64,000 nt of DNA, from NCBI RefSeq assembly GCF_026230105.1, contig NC_079475.1, positions 30,502,086-30,566,085 on the forward strand, written 5' to 3'. Both the position numbers and the translations under genes were made by a program. The stretch comes from Diorhabda sublineata (Eukaryota > Arthropoda > Insecta > Coleoptera > Chrysomelidae). Numbering within the stretch: position 1 is the stretch's first letter; every line of letters begins with the position of its first letter. Positions 12,116 through 25,065 of the stretch are shown one piece after another. Under the pieces are notes generated by a model. It was not told where the DNA came from. It did no database searches and worked only from the letters and a program-made list of their open reading frames with translations.

Positions 12116-14355
12116 AATGATCATCGTTTGGAATTTATATCAATAAATGGAAAAATATTTTCTTTCCCAACCTTATATATAAGGAGTCAGTCACCTGTAT
12201 TATATAATATGCGACAAATATAAAAAGTCTAAGAATGAAGAAGACGGAATGAATTATACATCATTGGGTTTTCTCCTTTCACTGCCTGCCATACAGTTCA
12301 GATGAATTCCGATTGATAACAACTGAAGACACAAAATTTTGAATAGTATTAAGTTGAAATTTTTAGACCTGCTAATGATTGATGCGGAAAAGACACTACC
12401 ATTCATCTGGCAACCTGTCACACATATTGTGGAATTGAAGCTAGATCAAGGAGCCACAATGTCAATGAAACGAGCCTTCACATAATGTGAAGTACTGGAC
12501 AAAATAGCTTATTAGAATTATTTACTTGTAGACAATGTGATGGAAAAAATTCAGCTTAAAATACGATTTCTTTTAAGGCAAATTAACTGTACGGTAAATC
12601 AACTCCTACTTAAAAAATGATTTAACACTTTTCGTGTAATAATATGAAAAGAGGAGAAATATAATCTGACAGTGCTTCGGGATGAGAATTCCATTCAATA
12701 AAGGCTTTCTCAGTGGTTGCATGAATTTCAAGGGGATGTCTGTCAGTTTCTATATTTGAAAACATCAAATGATAAAATTCTAAGTCTTTTTATTCTAGAG
12801 CTGTGGCTCATTCAGTAAATTGATAATGCAAAAAGATATCAACTTACTTACGGTCATACTAATCATATTAATATGAAATTTTTTAATAGAATGCTTCCAT
12901 ACAAAATTTTTGTACTACATCGAAATAAAATTATAAATAGAGTAGGATATTTTGGACCCATTCACAAAAAATATAATATAATATTATGTTACTCAAACTC
13001 AAATTATTTTTTGTTTCGAAATATTAATTAAAGTGATTGAAATATGGAGCTGAGAATATTTTTCTTAACAATTTTATACTAAAATAAATATACCTTGCAT
13101 ATCTTACGTATACAACATTTATATATAATATAAAATCAAAATTAATAGATTTATATAATTTAGTATATACATATATGAATATATCAGTTAGTTACTGGAA
13201 AATGATGTGAAAAACAGATATTGATTATCCAAAATAGAATTGATTATTGATATTTCTTAACATATTCCAACGGATAAAAAAATATATTATACAGAAAAAA
13301 ATTCAATATATTTTGTGGTAAATTATCAATTTTTTTCGATAATTTACAAAACAATATAGCATAAACTATATCCAGGACTTGATGCAAAAAATTCGGGAGT
13401 GAGTAGATGAAAAAAATGCTGAGACATAAGAAACAATTACTCATACGACCCCTCGTTCCTGAGTTATGGACCTTGAAAGTTATGAAATCATAACATATAT
13501 TTTCTAAATTTTAAAATCCAACATATGAATTTTTGATGGATGATTACGAATATTCATGTAGTATGACGAAATAAATAATTCTATACGACTATCTGAAGGC
13601 CAGGGGCTGTTCATGCCCAATTGTTAATAATCTGTAATTTTTACAGGGATAATCTGTACAATTTAAACATAGCAAAAATGAATTTTTCAATCGATTTTTT
13701 TAACAAAAACGTACTCTTTGTTTAACTCGATAAAATTTATGGTTTAGGAGATATGAAGATTTTTAGATCGTTTTACAAGCCAAGGAAACCGTTCACCATA
13801 AAGAGCCATTATCACAAATTGTTTTTTGAAAATTCTTTTTTCCTTTTGGTCTATTTATTACATTTTTGGAAGAACATTAATGATTTCACATATGACCGTT
13901 ATGAAGCTTCTGTGTCTTATTTTTAGACATAATCTGATTTTGAAGCTACAATTCGGCCTTATATCTTCGATGCTTTTGGCACTATCTTTTCTGTACACAA
14001 GATCTCTCCAGTCCGTGCTAATGCAACATAGTTGAAGCCTACTGTATGGTAGTAATCGATTGTAGCTAGTATAAGACATATAAGTGGTATTGCCGATATA
14101 AATTTACAATTCAATTTTCCATGAATGTATTCCGAAAGAGTTTCTCATTTTCCTATCTTGTTTTGACTTCTGTTTCTATTCGTCATAAATCAATGTACCT
14201 TAAATTAGAAAAGTATATATCGTCCAGAAAAGTATCTTTACGTTATATATAAAAAAAAAAAAACAAATCTATTTTCATTCAGAACGGCATTAAACCCAAC
14301 TTTATCACGCAATTCATGCTCCCAATAACTCAATTTCGTTCTGTACTTGGCAGTA
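12116..14355. other. 2.2 kb AT-rich, nothing recognised
   Basis: A plus-strand stretch near 12330-12820 has several short open pieces but no family I can name. Overlapping ORFs at 13826-14079 on the two strands are low complexity. A poly-A run lies near 14250. Confidence 0.3.
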
Positions 14356-14673
14356 TAGTCCAGTCATCTTAGGCCAAATTAGGTGAATATCTCGATATGC
14401 CCAGTATATTAGCAAGTAAAAACTTGTATTTTGGCATCTTAAAACTATTATCAAAATTCACATATATTTGGATGATCGCAAGTTTGAAAGTTAGGGGTCG
14501 GAGGTCACAAAAATCGATTTTTCTTACATTTTTTGCAAATATCTCGTTTTATATGGGTTTTACGCTATTATCAATATCGTAGAGAATAACTACAACTTTT
14601 GTATCCAACATTTTGTTATATCTTGAAATGTTTTCAAGATAGAGGGCGTAGAGCGCGTCTTCAGATAATTAGC
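14356..14673 (+). repeat. Left terminal inverted repeat of the 14.4-16.0 kb element
   Basis: About 318 bp. It pairs with 15634-15966. It contains a GAGGTCACAAAAATCGATTT block near 14500-14520 and ends inside near the GAGCGCGTCTTCAGATAATT stretch. It makes a 61-codon chance ORF whose mirror ORF appears in the other TIR, which is how the repeat was noticed. Confidence 0.75.
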
Positions 14674-14764
14674 TGAGATCAACTTGTAATCTCGATCAAA
14701 AACATGTAATATTAAGGTTTATAGAATTATTATTGTTAAAATTGATAAAAATTTCGAGAACAAC

Positions 14765-15420
14765 TTCTGATTTCAATTCTTTTCTTCTTCTTCTCGATCT
14801 TCTTCATCATAGTAGTCATCGTCCCTCTGCCGCAGAATTTCAAGTTTCTCTTCATCTTTTTCAACGACATTTGTCTCCAATTCATTGATTGATTGATTTT
14901 TGGGTCAAAGATTCTGGTATCATTAATATCGGTCTGATATAATATAGCATTGAGTCGAGCTTGTCCCTTACACTGGCCGCAAGCTGAAGAGCACTGTAAC
15001 CCCGCTTTTCTGCATCCACATATTGAGCCTCAGCCACTTTTCCAGTTACAGAATATTTCATTGAGTAATTCATCTGGCGTAGGTGGTAAAATAGTCATGA
15101 TAGGTTCGAGGAATTCGTTACGCATTGTCCAATCCCATTCCTGGGGTTCTGCATCATGACCTAAATAAGTTTGAATTTGATACTAAAATCGATTGAAATA
15201 TTGGTAAGCTGCTTCACTCGTTGGTAGAATATTTGATAACTGAACAGGTTTATTCGATTTTGATGACTTGACGTATAGTGCATGACGGAGATCATCGATA
15301 CTATCCCCAGATTTCGAAACATTATAAACTACTAATAATCTCAGAATCGCACAGTTTTCTTCTTCAAATGCTGCAGCAAGTTTATGGATTTTAAATAAGA
15401 TGCACTTAATTATTTTCTAC
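14765..15420 (-). pseudogene. C-terminal remnant of a Cys-rich multicopy insect protein
   Basis: Read on the minus strand, the order is an AAAFEEENCAILRLL helix, a DDLRHALYVKSSKSNKPVQL segment, LPTSEAAYQYF, an EPQEWDW-x-EFLEPIMT-x-LPPTPDELL segment, and a Cys-rich cluster (ICGCRKAGLQCSSACGQCKG). An acidic tail rich in Asp and Glu follows. The order and the Cys spacing match, as I remember it, the C-terminus of uncharacterized insect proteins that carry a GCDTTS motif upstream. That upstream part is missing here. Two in-frame stops (near 15190 and inside the Cys cluster near 15037) show it is dead. It occupies the interior of an element with long TIRs, so it was probably carried by a transposon. 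Confidence 0.65.
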
Positions 15421-15633
15421 TTCAAATGCTATTAGTGTAAATGAGAATATAATTACAATGTAATTCAAGTATATCCCTTAGTAATTTTTCAATTACCCAA
15501 AAGAGATTATGAGTGTGAATTAATAAATTTTAGAATTATTTGAAAGAAAGATTGAATCTGAAAGTTGATAAAAAATGATAATTATATATTTAGCAATTAA
15601 TTATAACATTGATATTAGTTTTTCATCGGAACT

Positions 15634-15966
15634 ACTTAGATAATTCTCGGACCGCGTGCTCTACGCTCTATATCTCGAAAATAGTTCATGGTATAAAAAA
15701 ATGTTGAATACAAAAGTTTGAATTAAATTCTCTATAATATTAATAATGAATACAAACATAATAAAACTCATAGAAGACGAGATATTTGCAACAAATGTAA
15801 AAAAAATCGATTTTTGTGACCATTGACTACTGACTTTAAACCTTGCGACTATCAAATTATATGGGAATTTTGAGAATACTGTTAGGATGCCAAAAAACAA
15901 GTTTTTACGTGGTAATATATTGGGTATGTCGATTTTCCGAGGTCAACCCCCTATAATGACTGGACT
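15634..15966 (-). repeat. Right terminal inverted repeat of the 14.4-16.0 kb element
   Basis: About 333 bp, the inverted partner of 14356-14673. It diverges by scattered substitutions and small indels, which implies an old insertion. Confidence 0.75.
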
Positions 15967-18940
15967 AGTACTAAAGTTTCTTCTGATAAACTAAGTGATA
16001 TTCCAATATAACATTCGAATTTGATGGTTAAATTATCAAATATAAATATTTTCTGCAATCATAAAAAATTACATTATTATTCCAGTAACTGAGCGATATT
16101 TTTGAAAAATGAAAGTTTACTGTTGAATGAGAAACACATCAAATTTTATTTTGAAAAGGAAAACCAAAAACTGGTTGCAGTAAATGTAAAACACAAATCA
16201 TAGTACTATATTGAAAAAAATTTACGTTGTTTCCTAACATTTCTTATCAAAACTTTAATATTTGAGAATCATAACTGATCAAGTTATTGTTTCATAACGC
16301 ATTGGGTGGTGTCAAAAAATGTCAGAATATTTTCTCAATTGATTTTTGTAAATTTGATTGAAATGAATCGAACATTTTTAAATATTCACGATATATGAAT
16401 GTATGTATACAATATTCAAGTAAATTTAACGGTTATGAACCGCAGAAAACTGAAGAAGAAAGAAAATGCACAACAAACATTTAGCAAAAATAAAGATACA
16501 AGGAAAGCGACTTAGAAGAAACTTCCCATAATAGCAGGGTATTATTAAAATTTGATTGAACATTGCTTGCAAAATAAATTCTTGTTCAATAAACAGTGAT
16601 CACAAGAAAATAATTAAAAAAATGGGTTTTTGAAAAGACATTTCTAAATCATTTGGAGGTTGATGGAAGAAAGAGAAAAGAAAACGTGAAATAACTCGAA
16701 AAAGGTAAGATATATATTATGACAGTTTTAAATTGAAATATTATTTTCAGTAATTTTTTATGTGTACAAGATTCATTTACATACATGAAACAAATATGGT
16801 TTTCTGCCTATAAATTTGTGAAATAATTTTGTAAGTCTCAAATCTATTAATTATTTTTTCAACCCATCGTTTGGTAATTTTTCGTATATTTTAATTACAT
16901 TTCCACGGGGATATATAAAAGATATCCATGTCAAAAATATTTTATATCCGCGAACAGTAATGATAAGAAATGTTATTACTATTCTATAACATGTTTATAC
17001 CAGCATAAAAAAAGATACAAAATTAAATATAAACTAGCCTATAAGTAAAAAAGTGCACATATAGCTCCAGATGCATAGCAATAATTATTATATTCACATA
17101 TATTGTATTTTTACGCTTATACAAAGGTGTGTAACGTAATAGATTGGTGTGTGCATCCTATCAGTGAATTTTACTTGTTTTTTTAATCTCATATGGAAAA
17201 TATATATACTTTTGAAATATAAATTAGAAAGTTCTTATTCGTCGAAGAGTAGAAAAGTTTAATAAAAAGTAATAAAGTAATGAAAAATCTGTTTTCTCAA
17301 AAACTGAATAAAGAAAAGTGAATGTTGTAGTTGTATGTCATTAATTTCATTTCATTTCATAAAAAAAATGACCCTAAGATCTATTGAGTATATGTTATTA
17401 ATTATTTTAATGAATAACGTGTTTTTTTATGATAAAATTTAGTTGAAACTCTACTCAATTTTGATCTTTGTTAAAATATTATCCACGATAAACCGCTACA
17501 TGAATATCTGGATACAATTTGTTGTGATTTTAATTAAGATCTTTACGTACTATTTAATAGCAAATATTTGAATTTTATTACAGAGAAAAGAAGCAATTGA
17601 CAATTTGATTTTAGTCGAATTCTTTTGTAAGAATTGGGATACTGCTGACATATGAAAAATATCACAATATTCTAAAAATAGATGGAAATGTCATCATTAC
17701 GATATAAAACAACATTAACAAATAATTAAGTACCACAAAAACATAAATTTGTTTTCAAAATTTATATATTCTTGAAAAAAATCAAATACAAAGGAAATAT
17801 GAAGATTTTTATTATTAAAAATGACAAAAAAGCGGCGAGATATTTAATTTAATAATGGTTTCTTTTCTTGAACTTTTTTGTTGTTTCAACTACTGACAAT
17901 ACAAAGTCTTCATTAAATTTAAAGATATTTATTTTGATAATCGGCTAGACTTCCGTATCATAACGGTGACAGATGCTAGTAAGGTTTGGTATGGGGTGGG
18001 GGTGGGTGCTCTAAATAAAGAATATAAAATTGCAAAAACAACTGGAGGCGGAACTATGCCAATGTGATTTTTTGGCCATTATAATGTACTCTGGACTTAT
18101 CACACCCGTTAATAATACCATATAATACAAATAAGTGTTCTTAGCTCGCAAAAACCGAAAAATGAATAAAATTATATTGATCATGTAATATTAACTAACA
18201 CATACATAGCCAAATTGATAAAGGGTACTTGACATTGCATAAACAATCAAATAATTGAAGCTTCACGACGACCAATGTGTGAATACTTCCATAGGAGACG
18301 TTGGGGCATGAAACATTAAATAGATAAGCTCCAAGACTTGTGGGATTATAGATTTGTATAAATTGTGAGATTGTGAATAACAGGAAACCATTTTTAAGTT
18401 AGTTTAGGTTTCTTTGACAAATTGCAGCGTAGATTCACTTTTTCACAAATCCACTTCTTTCCATTTCCGTAATGAATGGTGGTATATTTTAAGTCTTCAC
18501 CTGCGCCCAACCTACATATCTACATCCACGCCGGCATGATATGGAAATCTTACCAGATAATCTACCAACGCCAATGCCCTAAGGTGGATAGTTTCATTTT
18601 GCTTAATCATCATATATTTATTTTACAGTTGTTTCGTTTATTTTCATAGAAATATTGAAGGGACGTAAATGCATAGATAAAATAGGAAATCTCCAGTTTT
18701 TACGGACAATTGTTGATTTTTCTTTCTGAATGATTTGTATTGTTGAAACAATATTTGTAATGTTAATGAAGGAGACTTCATTTTCAAAAAAAATTCGATT
18801 TCTTCTCTCTAGTATAGATTATAATTATTGTTCTTAGTTTGGTATGAGAAATAATTATTGAAAAATAATAATGTAATATTCTTTATAAATATTTGAATGA
18901 AAATTTTTGATATAGAACCTAAAATTTATGTAAATTTTCC
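15967..18940. other. 3 kb AT-rich, nothing recognised
   Basis: No open frame over 60 codons is supported. A G-rich spot reading GGTATGGGGTGGGGGTGGG lies near 17985-18008. The rest is AT-rich low-complexity DNA. Confidence 0.3.
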
Positions 18941-19100
18941 ACTCCACAAAGCTTTACTTTTTGTTATTATTTGTACTTACTTTATCGGGAATTTGCTTAG
19001 AAAATTGAAAAATAAGTAATTTGATGCTCTAAATATCTCTTGCAAAAAGATTCAATTTTTCTTCAAAACAAACCAATTCTTCTACCAAAACTTGCCGAAA
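18941..19100 (-). pseudogene. Second partial copy of the neighbouring hAT transposase
   Basis: This stretch repeats, in the same orientation, the segment at about 19800-19990. Shared words include AAAGCTTTACTT, TTGAAAAATAAGTAATTT, TTTTTCTTCAAAA and CCAATTC-TCTACCAAAAC. On the minus strand it reads a VxVEELVxFEEKxNLFA-type stretch also found in the longer relic. It is either a partial tandem duplication or an independent fragment of the same hAT family. Confidence 0.5.
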
Positions 19101-19549
19101 ATGCCGAACAACAATTCATTCGTTGTAGCGGAAGTTTTCTGTGGCGTTGTAAAATCATAAACTCAGCTGGTCACAAAAATGGTATAATTCTAGGTAATGG
19201 TAAAGGTGTTCATTAGGTCAAGTAGGAAAGAAACAGTTTATAGCAAGTTCGCAATCTTTTGAGTCAGGAGAGCCAAAATTTACAAAAATTTATAAAAATT
19301 TAAACTTTCAAAAAACCATCATTTAAGTGAAATAAATAGAATAACATTTACTCACAACTCAAGCTTGAGCTTCAATAACAAACAATTGGACAATGGGACC
19401 GATTATTGCCTTGTATGGTTATTCAAGTAGAAAATATAAACTTCACTAAATAATGTAGCTTGAATTTAAAATAAAAAAAAACTATAATATAAATTTGATT
19501 AAACAAATTTAATGGGAGCGTTTACTTTGCATGGTTTTACAAAGTTTGA

Positions 19550-20350
19550 CTAAATTTGGCTCCTAACTTGTTCTTTGCACTAGAAAACTTGCTCGCACGA
19601 ATATGTCGATCTGAAGATAGTCAGCACTTCAAATACCAATTCCTTCACCTCCACGTAGCAATCTGGAAGACTATTCCATGCATCGAATATTACAGCCTCA
19701 ACTCGCGACATTTCTCTCACAGCTGTCCACTTTTGTTGCGTTACGTACATAAATTTCTGGAGCTCCAACTCTTCTAACTTGCTTTTCGACTGTGTAGATT
19801 TTCCAGTCTACAAAGCTTTACTTGATAAATCGATGAAATGCATTTCTGGAAATCCAATTTGATTTCGAAATGGCTCAATGTAGATTTAGTTACTATTTGC
19901 ACGTGAAATCGTTTTAAAACTTGAAAAATAAGTAATTTAATATCTTATGCAAAAAGATTTGATTTTTCTTCAAAATAAACCAATTCATCTACCAAAACAT
20001 AGCCCTTTCCTTTCTATTCATTTAATTTCGCTGATATCCACCTTAAAGATAAATTTTTGCGATTTAATTCAAGATGATTAATGCCTTTTTCATTGGGGAA
20101 TGTATTTATTTTATTCAAATACAAAGCTAAACGTTGAACAGTTTGAAAAGCCACCGCACTTTATTATGAAGAAGAACAATTTTGATTACCAAATTCATAA
20201 CCTCAATTATTTTTGTCGGAAATATTTGGACACAAAGCGCTTCTTAATGAATTATGTAATGAGTTTCGTGGTTTATTTTGCTATGAAGAATTGTTGTTGC
20301 CCCTCTATTTTTCCTGACATACTTCGAGCTCCATCAGTTGGTATTAAAAT
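19550..20350 (-). pseudogene. hAT-superfamily transposase relic
   Basis: The minus strand shows a TDGARSMSGK piece (about 20325-20345), the conserved region following the catalytic core in hAT proteins related to ZBED and GTF2IRD2-like genes. A LELNRKNLSLRW piece and a YVLVDELVYFEEKSNLFA piece follow. Near the end (19560-19770) a clean frame reads WNSLPDCYVEVKELVFEVLT and IFRSTYSCEQVF, the hAT dimerisation-domain signature (usually FGSTYLCEQAFS). Frames are broken between the pieces. No 8-bp duplication or TIRs were identified. Confidence 0.65.
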
Positions 20351-20624
20351 AATTTAATGATTTAAGTATGCATTCTTCCACGAACAACTACAATTCTAGG
20401 AACATGATAATATTAAAAATCATTGTTGACTCAAGAATAGCTATAACCAATGATTTTTTAATGGAGCTCCTCTATTGTGAATGTTCTTAAAACTTTTGTT
20501 TCTATTGCTTCGGTGTCTTCAAAATCGTTTCTTTGGTTGCATTGTTTGAAAAACGATTAATTACTTTCTGATGTCTCTTTGCCTAGATGACTGAATCGGA
20601 GAGTTATCTTATAAGGTATTATGT

Positions 20625-21490
20625 GGCCACGCAAAACGACGTTGTACTTTTATGTCTCCCGAATCATACAACGCAAGCAGTACCATCCTCTTGATAAGCC
20701 TTTCGTTAAGCCCTTTAGAAAGTACTATGCGCAAGAGGCAAAGGCCTGGATGCTCAGTCATAGAGAAAGGAAACTTAACAGACGCAACGTTTCTCCTTTG
20801 ATAGGATAGGTTTAGGGTAAGGCAGCTGCTGTAATGGTGTCGCGGGATTCAAGGCAACTGGAATATATCCAGTATATATTATCCATCAATTATTCCAGAC
20901 CATTTCTTCGATATATCTAATGCAGCTGAAGTGGGAGTTTATGATACAGTAGACCTTAAATGGCAAAAAAAGGATCCAATACCTAAATCGACACCTGACT
21001 CAAAAGAAAAGGACCAAACATCTAAACCAAAAGAAAAGGACACTCTATCCAAATATATTAGAGAACTTAATCCTATTCTAACCATACCGACCAATACATC
21101 TAGGGGAAAGCAGTCTACCACAATCCTTGAATCACCTGAACATAAAGTCAATTGTTAAGTCCTATCTCATAAGAAGACAACTAAAGTGGATGATGTTTTG
21201 GAACGAGATCTGCGTTTACCTGTTTCATCTGGTTTCAAAGCTTAACGACCACTGCGAGGGAAGAAGGGTCTGAAATCTTCTGCGAAAAATAAGAAGGTCT
21301 GTTATTCTTTCTGTTCCGATTCATCAGTGAATATGTATTGCGAATCAATGAGATATGAGATATCAACTAAATCCAAGGATGATGGGATTCGGTGCATAAT
21401 TTGCAGTAAGTGGTTGCACGGAAGCTGTAATTTATATGCTTATATGTGCAACAGATCTGACCGTAAGAAAAAACGTGCCGAAAATAAGAA
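20625..21490 (+). pseudogene. pogo/Tigger-type (DDE_1) transposase C-terminal relic
   Basis: The frame starting at 20621 reads through PLDKPFVKPFRKYYAQEAKA and WMLSHRERKLNRRNVSPLIG. In pogo/jerky-type DDE_1 proteins this follows the catalytic HTTHxLQPLD box and ends with the GFRATGIFP segment; here a degraded GFKATGIYP equivalent sits near 20850. A second frame (20931-21158) continues with a DISNAAEVGVYD piece and a Lys/Pro/Ser-rich tail. Near 21290-21440 a Cys pattern (CYSFCSDSS, CESMRYE, CIICSKWLHGSC) resembles the PHD-like zinc finger that ends many insect members of this family. The catalytic aspartates are not present. Confidence 0.65.
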
Positions 21491-22690
21491 TTAGAAATAT
21501 AATGCTGAATTTTCTAATAATTTGTCGACTACGCCCTACTAAAGCATTTCATATAAATGTATTGTTTTTTAGTTAATGTTAAATTCCTACCAAGCCTGGT
21601 TATTATGAAACAATAAAGTGTTATGTGTTATGACTTTGTCCTAAATAAATCTTAAGAAAAAATTGAGTTGTTGGATCATATTTGAATTTTGGGGCGTATT
21701 ACCCTACTTGAGTAGGGTACTATTGAGTAAATTATAGAAATCTACAGGATAAACATTTATTTTCTTGAAAAGTATGGAGTAAATGTCAAATGATTTTCAA
21801 TGGGAAATTGAATTTGGTTTGATAAAATGACAATAATGTCGTTACAATTTTGATAAACTGTGTCTAGTACCCCAAAAATCCGCGAATAGATATTCTAAAA
21901 AAAATCTGGATTCAAATGAGGGAGTAATCGATTTGGTCGGCCAATTAATACCCACATATAGGATTGGAATAAGGGCCAAAAAAGGATTGGTTCATTTTTT
22001 TTGGATCATAAATGATTTTATGGTGGGTATTATATAGGTGGTTAGGTTCTAACATACCTTCTGCAATTCCAGATGAAATGTGTACATTATTCAGAATAAT
22101 ATAAGTGTGTGTATTACGTGAAAACTTAACAATTTACTCATGTTAGAAATGCAATCTTCAACTCCATCCGGAATGTTTCTTTGAGTTCCATCAAGCATAA
22201 AATATAAATTGTTGACATTTGGAGAAAAAATTGATGAGATATATTAGTAGAAAACTTAGATTTCAATTCAGATTAACATTAATAATTTTAATTGATAAAA
22301 ATAATTTCAAAACTATTAGATGTCAATTTGAATCTAGATTTACTAGAATTACTTCTTAAGTGATTAGAAGCAACTTCAATTGCTTGGATGTAACTGCATT
22401 GATGATTATTTATTATTTATTTATTCAAGACCATGCATTAATAGGCTAAGAATGGATTTTTAGTGAAGAAATTGCATAAATTATGTGTAATTTCAAAATA
22501 AAAAAATTGTTTCCATTGTTAATTAATTGAGAAAATAAAATAAAAAAGCGGTCCCTTAGAGTTGAGTTATGGAGCTAATGTTTTTTAAGTTTTTTTTTAC
22601 ATCAAATAGAAACATTGTAGAGGATAAGAGTCAGAAATAAACATTATCAAACACACTAATATTACATACACCCACCTAGTAATTTTGTCA
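21491..22690. other. AT-rich, nothing recognised
   Basis: Includes a small hairpin (TACCCTACT-TG-AGTAGGGTA near 21700) with no known role. No coding region is supported. Confidence 0.3.
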
Positions 22691-22693
22691 TAG

Positions 22694-22860
22694 GACAAAT
22701 TAAAGTAAAATGTGAGATTTTGGATCGCTTAAATAGGGCTGAATATTTCAGTAGTTTAGAAAGTGAATACAATGTGTCAAAGTCTGGCTGTAGACCAGTC
22801 AAGAGACAGACACTCAAGAATATTGAACGTTCAGGAGTCTTAAAACTTTGTATGTGTAGT
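22694..22860 (+). pseudogene. Tigger/jerky-type N-terminal helix-turn-helix fragment
   Basis: The frame reads KCEILDRLNRAEYFSSLESE, then YNVSKSGCRPVKRQTLKNIE. It resembles the psq-type helix-turn-helix that opens pogo/Tigger/jerky proteins (typically KxxILDRLDRGExxxxLAxEYNVSKSTxxDIKKQ). The frame stays open to 22989 but the residues after about 22860 look random. It lies downstream of, and in the same direction as, the C-terminal relic at 20.6-21.5 kb, so the two are not parts of one collinear element. Confidence 0.5.
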
Positions 22861-24884
22861 TTTCAGGAAATACATAGGTATGCGTCTATTTCGGGACTCA
22901 TATTGGCTATGAACGCCAAGTTTTTTTATAAAAAAAAAATAAAAAACTTGATTTTGTCGTATTTCAAGAGTGGTCTTAATTTAAGCTGAATGACTAATAC
23001 AAGAGACAAACTTTCTTATGATGTCCCCTGCATAGAGAGGTTTGAATTAGGGCTTTTTTGGCGTATGCTACCTAACAAAATATTCGTATCCTATAAACAA
23101 ACAATCCGAATGAGAACTAAAATAAGAATCTCATCATTGGATCCGTAATTTGTCGGATTAGAAAGTACTGTACCCGAAAAACGCTTGTCGGATTACCGGG
23201 TGTCCATTGTTTATGTAACAATTACAATTAATTAAAAAATTGGATATATCTTCGTACTTTTCATTGTTTCTTATTCTTTGACGAATAATAACTTTCTGTA
23301 ATCTAAGAGCACATACACATCTTAAGAAATAAATTTATAGAACATAATGGAAACCATCGATAGAATAAGAATTTCGTATGAACAAGAAGAAGCTGTAGCT
23401 GTGTTGAGTGATATTCCCAAGATTTCCTGGTGGATGTCATGTTCTGAAACAAACAAAAAAGTATTTTATAATTTGTTTTGAAGCTTCAGTCTTGAATCGT
23501 TATGTGCGTGCGCCAAGACCGCAGGTCGAGACTAAAAATTCTCTCGCATATGCTATGAAAACACGATATACAACATTTTTTGTATGGATTTACTTCGTCT
23601 GATATATATTAAAAAATGCTTCCAATACATCTTCATAAAATTATGGAATCAACTCTTCAAGAAATATCTAGATCAGATGGAATATCTTCCGGAATTTCTG
23701 TTGGAAGTAATGGTCTAAATTTCACTATCAATTATTATTCCAATAAATAAAATTGTTTTATGCGGAATAATCAATTAATAATTGACTTTGTTAAAGATAA
23801 ATCATTCAAAAAGTTAAATTTCATGTTGATTCTGTAAATTATTTTGGCTGTGAAAAAATTCTTTTCATACGGTTAAAAGTTAAAATTCATTCATCAATGA
23901 AGATACATAAAAGTTTTTTTGACAGTTGTAATATATAAAAGGATATGTGATATATTATGCAAATTCTGTCGCTAGGTACCAATTAGTTCATAACTTTCGT
24001 AACGTGAATTGAATGTCAGTGGGGGATCTTGCATAATACAAATTGGAATATTACTATTTGAGATAGTAATGCAGCGGACGAAAAGGAAAACTAAGAAATA
24101 ACTCAATTTTCTGGAATACCCAGAGGAAAATTATGTTCCTAATAGTTATTTACGTTATAAGTCCGGTAAGTACTTAAGTATGGTACGAGATAGATGTTTA
24201 TGGACGAGGCGACGAAGGTGCCCAGTCAAGAATATCTAATCGAGTACCGTAATAAAAATTTCACGGACGTATATCGTAATATGTTTTTTCATACTATTTT
24301 CGATTTTAAATGAAAAGTAAAGTCATAATGAAATATGAAATATTTGATAATTTTCCTGTCTCCTTTGATTATTTTCTTATTATTAAAAAAAAAAATAAAA
24401 ATTAACAGAAGTCATTAAGGTAACATTGTAAACAAAGGCAGACAAATTGAATTTTTGGAAATACAAAAAATATTTTTCGAAAGAATGGCTGATAAATCAA
24501 ATAGACAGGCAAAGACTATTTACTGGTGAAAGTTATCGCATTAATTGCCATTGTCGGAGGTTGTCGAACGGAAGCCACTTATAATTTAGAAGTAGACGAT
24601 GAAGAGGGGACTGGTTCTCGTTAGTGGTTCGTATCAATCACACAAAAACACATTTTCGACGGATTTTTTCTATGATCAACTGCAATGCGTTGCAATATTT
24701 GAATGTGTTCAGAAAATTTGCGAAAACACCTTTCACTAAAAGCACTTTTGGTAGGCTACAGACAAGGAAAATGCGTAGGTCAAAGAGCAGGAATACACAT
24801 TGTTGGCGGGGAACCTGAAAAATGCTGAATTCCTCATTCTGGAGCATCCAGAAAAATACACCGGACCTTGCTTCAGAAGGACTT
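22861..24884. other. 2 kb without recognised genes
   Basis: Short open stretches near 23350-23600 and 24490-24840 have a more coding-like composition than their surroundings, but I cannot assign a family. The second leads directly into LTR-like copy B and could be the 3' end of the retroelement that owns it, which is conjecture. Confidence 0.3.
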
Positions 24885-25011
24885 TGTTTTTATATAACTT
24901 TTAATAACAAGTGGTTTATTTACATTGTTTTTTTCGAATAATTTCTAGGATGGTCTATTCATTTATTTGTTTTGTTTCTTAATTTTTCTAGATCTTTTGA
25001 GAATTATTTTG

Positions 25012-25065
<54 letters not shown>

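Larger units (their letters stand above)
14356..15966 (-). mobile_element. 1.6-kb DNA transposon with about 320-bp TIRs and a Cys-rich gene remnant
   Basis: The two ends are long inverted repeats (14356-14673 and 15634-15966). Both start from the outside with TAGTCCAGTCAT and share blocks such as GTAAAAACTTG, CACAAAAATCGATTTTT and GCAAATATCTCGT. The outermost bases can be read as TIR GTCCAG... flanked by TA, or TIR TAGTCC... flanked by GTA, so the target duplication is ambiguous. Between the TIRs lies only the C-terminal part of one gene (minus strand, 14765-15420) and AT-rich filler. No transposase is seen, so this looks like an internally deleted, non-autonomous copy. Confidence 0.75.

Noticed and set aside
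17985..18008. G-rich run as a possible G-quadruplex
   Set aside because: The runs are too few and unevenly spaced to argue for a four-tract quadruplex from sequence alone.
25013..25062. TA tract considered as a mariner insertion-site cluster or CRISPR-like repeat
   Set aside because: It is an uninterrupted dinucleotide microsatellite without spacers.
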